Shown here: piece by piece, positions 63,393 through 64,000 of the stretch
How the letters are laid out: the number at the start of each line of letters is the position of its first letter
Position numbering within the stretch: position 1 is the stretch's first letter
NCBI GenBank assembly: GCA_019636285.1
Contig: JAHBXV010000004.1
Coordinates: 155,835 to 219,834, forward strand
Direction of reading: 5' to 3'
DNA from: Planctomycetaceae bacterium
Lineage (GTDB): Bacteria; Planctomycetota; Planctomycetia; Planctomycetales; Planctomycetaceae
DNA: 64,000 bases
Position numbers and translations under genes: made by a program
The notes under the pieces: generated by a model
What the model saw: the letters and a program-made list of their open reading frames with translations, nothing else
Told to the model about the DNA's origin: nothing
Database searches by the model: none

Positions 63393-64000
63393 ATGAGCGC
63401 GTCGTACGCACCGTTTGCCGATCCGGTCGATATTCCTCGCACGTGGCGGCGATGGTGGCAGGCGCGGCCGAGGTGGCTGAAGATCGCGGTATGGACGGGA
63501 GTCGGAGCAATCGTCCTGCAAGGGGCAATTGCGGTGCGGATCTGGATCGGGCTGACGGATACGCCCGAGATGGCGCGAATTCGGGCGATGGGCGGGGGCG
63601 TCTCATTTCATGGAGCGTTTTCTCCTTCAAAACCGACTCGTCAGCAGCAATTCCGCCTTTTGGTGGAAGGCTTTTGGGGACGTTCCAATAGGGATGTCGT
63701 TTACATCTGTGTGCAGAGAACTGGCTCTGATGAATTGCTGAAGTGGATTTGTCAGACCTTCCCGAATCTTGAAGTGCTGATTGTCAGGGAATCGCCGATC
63801 ACATCGGCGGGTCTCGCGGAGATTGCCGGGCTTTCGCAGGTCAGGTATGTCGATTTTTGTGCCACGAACTTGGACGATCGTGCTGCCGAGTCACTTTCTC
63901 AGCTTCCCGAACTCAAAACTTTGGACCTTTCTGACACGCTGTTGACCGACGCCGCCATTCCGGTACTGAGGAACAACACGTCTTTCACGACTCTCGGAGT
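63393..64000 (+). CDS. Membrane-anchored leucine-rich-repeat protein, 3' end outside window
   Basis: An open frame from ATG 63393 to the window edge (about 202 residues visible) with GGGGGAAG just before the start. It begins MSASYAPFADPVDIPRTWRR, has a hydrophobic segment (IAVWTGVGAIVLQGAIAV) at ~32-50, and then LRR-like units: FPNLEVLIVRESPITSAGLAE, LSQVRYVDFCATNLDDRAAE and LPELKTLDLSDTLLTDAAIP. These match planctomycete surface LRR proteins with about 23-residue repeats. It is likely co-transcribed with the sulfatase. Function unknown; truncated here. Confidence 0.8.
   Translation, partial: MSASYAPFADPVDIPRTWRRWWQARPRWLKIAVWTGVGAIVLQGAIAVRIWIGLTDTPEMARIRAMGGGVSFHGAFSPSKPTRQQQFRLLVEGFWGRSNRDVVYICVQRTGSDELLKWICQTFPNLEVLIVRESPITSAGLAEIAGLSQVRYVDFCATNLDDRAAESLSQLPELKTLDLSDTLLTDAAIPVLRNNTSFTTLG

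Overview
This window is chromosomal DNA of a GC-rich planctomycete, most likely order Planctomycetales; I cannot fix the genus. The evidence is the gene content: a DUF1549/DUF1553 protein, a PPC-domain protein and a cytochrome/WD40 protein in one cluster, Tat-exported Gfo/Idh/MocA oxidoreductases, a CSPSR-type sulfatase with a formylglycine-enzyme-like paralogue, an FHA-GAF-PP2C regulator and several large secreted proteins of unknown function. Genes lie on both strands with short gaps. I see no prophage, transposase, CRISPR array, rRNA or tRNA gene.

Layout. 1-7 kb: two large plus-strand genes, one cut by the left edge and one a membrane-anchored TPR protein. 7-12 kb: minus-strand genes for a VOC protein, a secreted protein, the FHA-GAF-PP2C phosphatase and a uronate isomerase of the Bh0493 type. 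12-21 kb: the three-gene surface cluster DUF1549/1553, PPC, cytochrome-WD40. 21.5-28 kb: housekeeping genes ribBA, csrA, rpmB, gatC, gatA and gatB, then a MOSC protein. 28-35.7 kb: a polytopic membrane protein, a Tat oxidoreductase, and a minus-strand operon of a TIM-barrel isomerase, a Na+/solute symporter and a small membrane protein. 36-41 kb: envelope genes (LptF/G permease, ArnT-like glycosyltransferase, PAP2 phosphatase, ApbE). 41-46 kb: an FGE-like protein, a second Tat oxidoreductase, a GNAT enzyme and a secreted propeller-like protein. 46-52.7 kb: ftsK, ettA, a two-gene cassette whose second product carries an HEPN-like R-x4-H motif, and a third oxidoreductase. 53-59 kb: CCA-adding enzyme, two lipoproteins, unknown secreted or membrane proteins and a YacP-like NYN protein. 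59-64 kb: pyrB with a pyrC-like partner that has lost metal ligands, an ABM protein, a sulfatase and the start of an LRR protein.

How genes work together. The sulfatase, uronate isomerase, oxidoreductases, sugar-isomerase-like protein and symporter fit breakdown of sulfated, uronate-rich polysaccharides. The 12-21 kb cluster probably encodes a cell-surface assembly: two of its proteins carry matching Ala/Lys/Glu-rich coiled-coil insertions. gatC and gatA, and separately gatB, encode the tRNA amidotransferase.

The most unusual non-coding content is a set of dispersed intergenic palindromes in at least four families. One is a 70-bp element with inverted-repeat ends found twice, each time upstream of a Tat-type Gfo/Idh/MocA gene. 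The best candidates for undescribed biology are the HEPN-like cassette (50.3-51.6 kb), the coiled-coil surface cluster and the 70-bp element.
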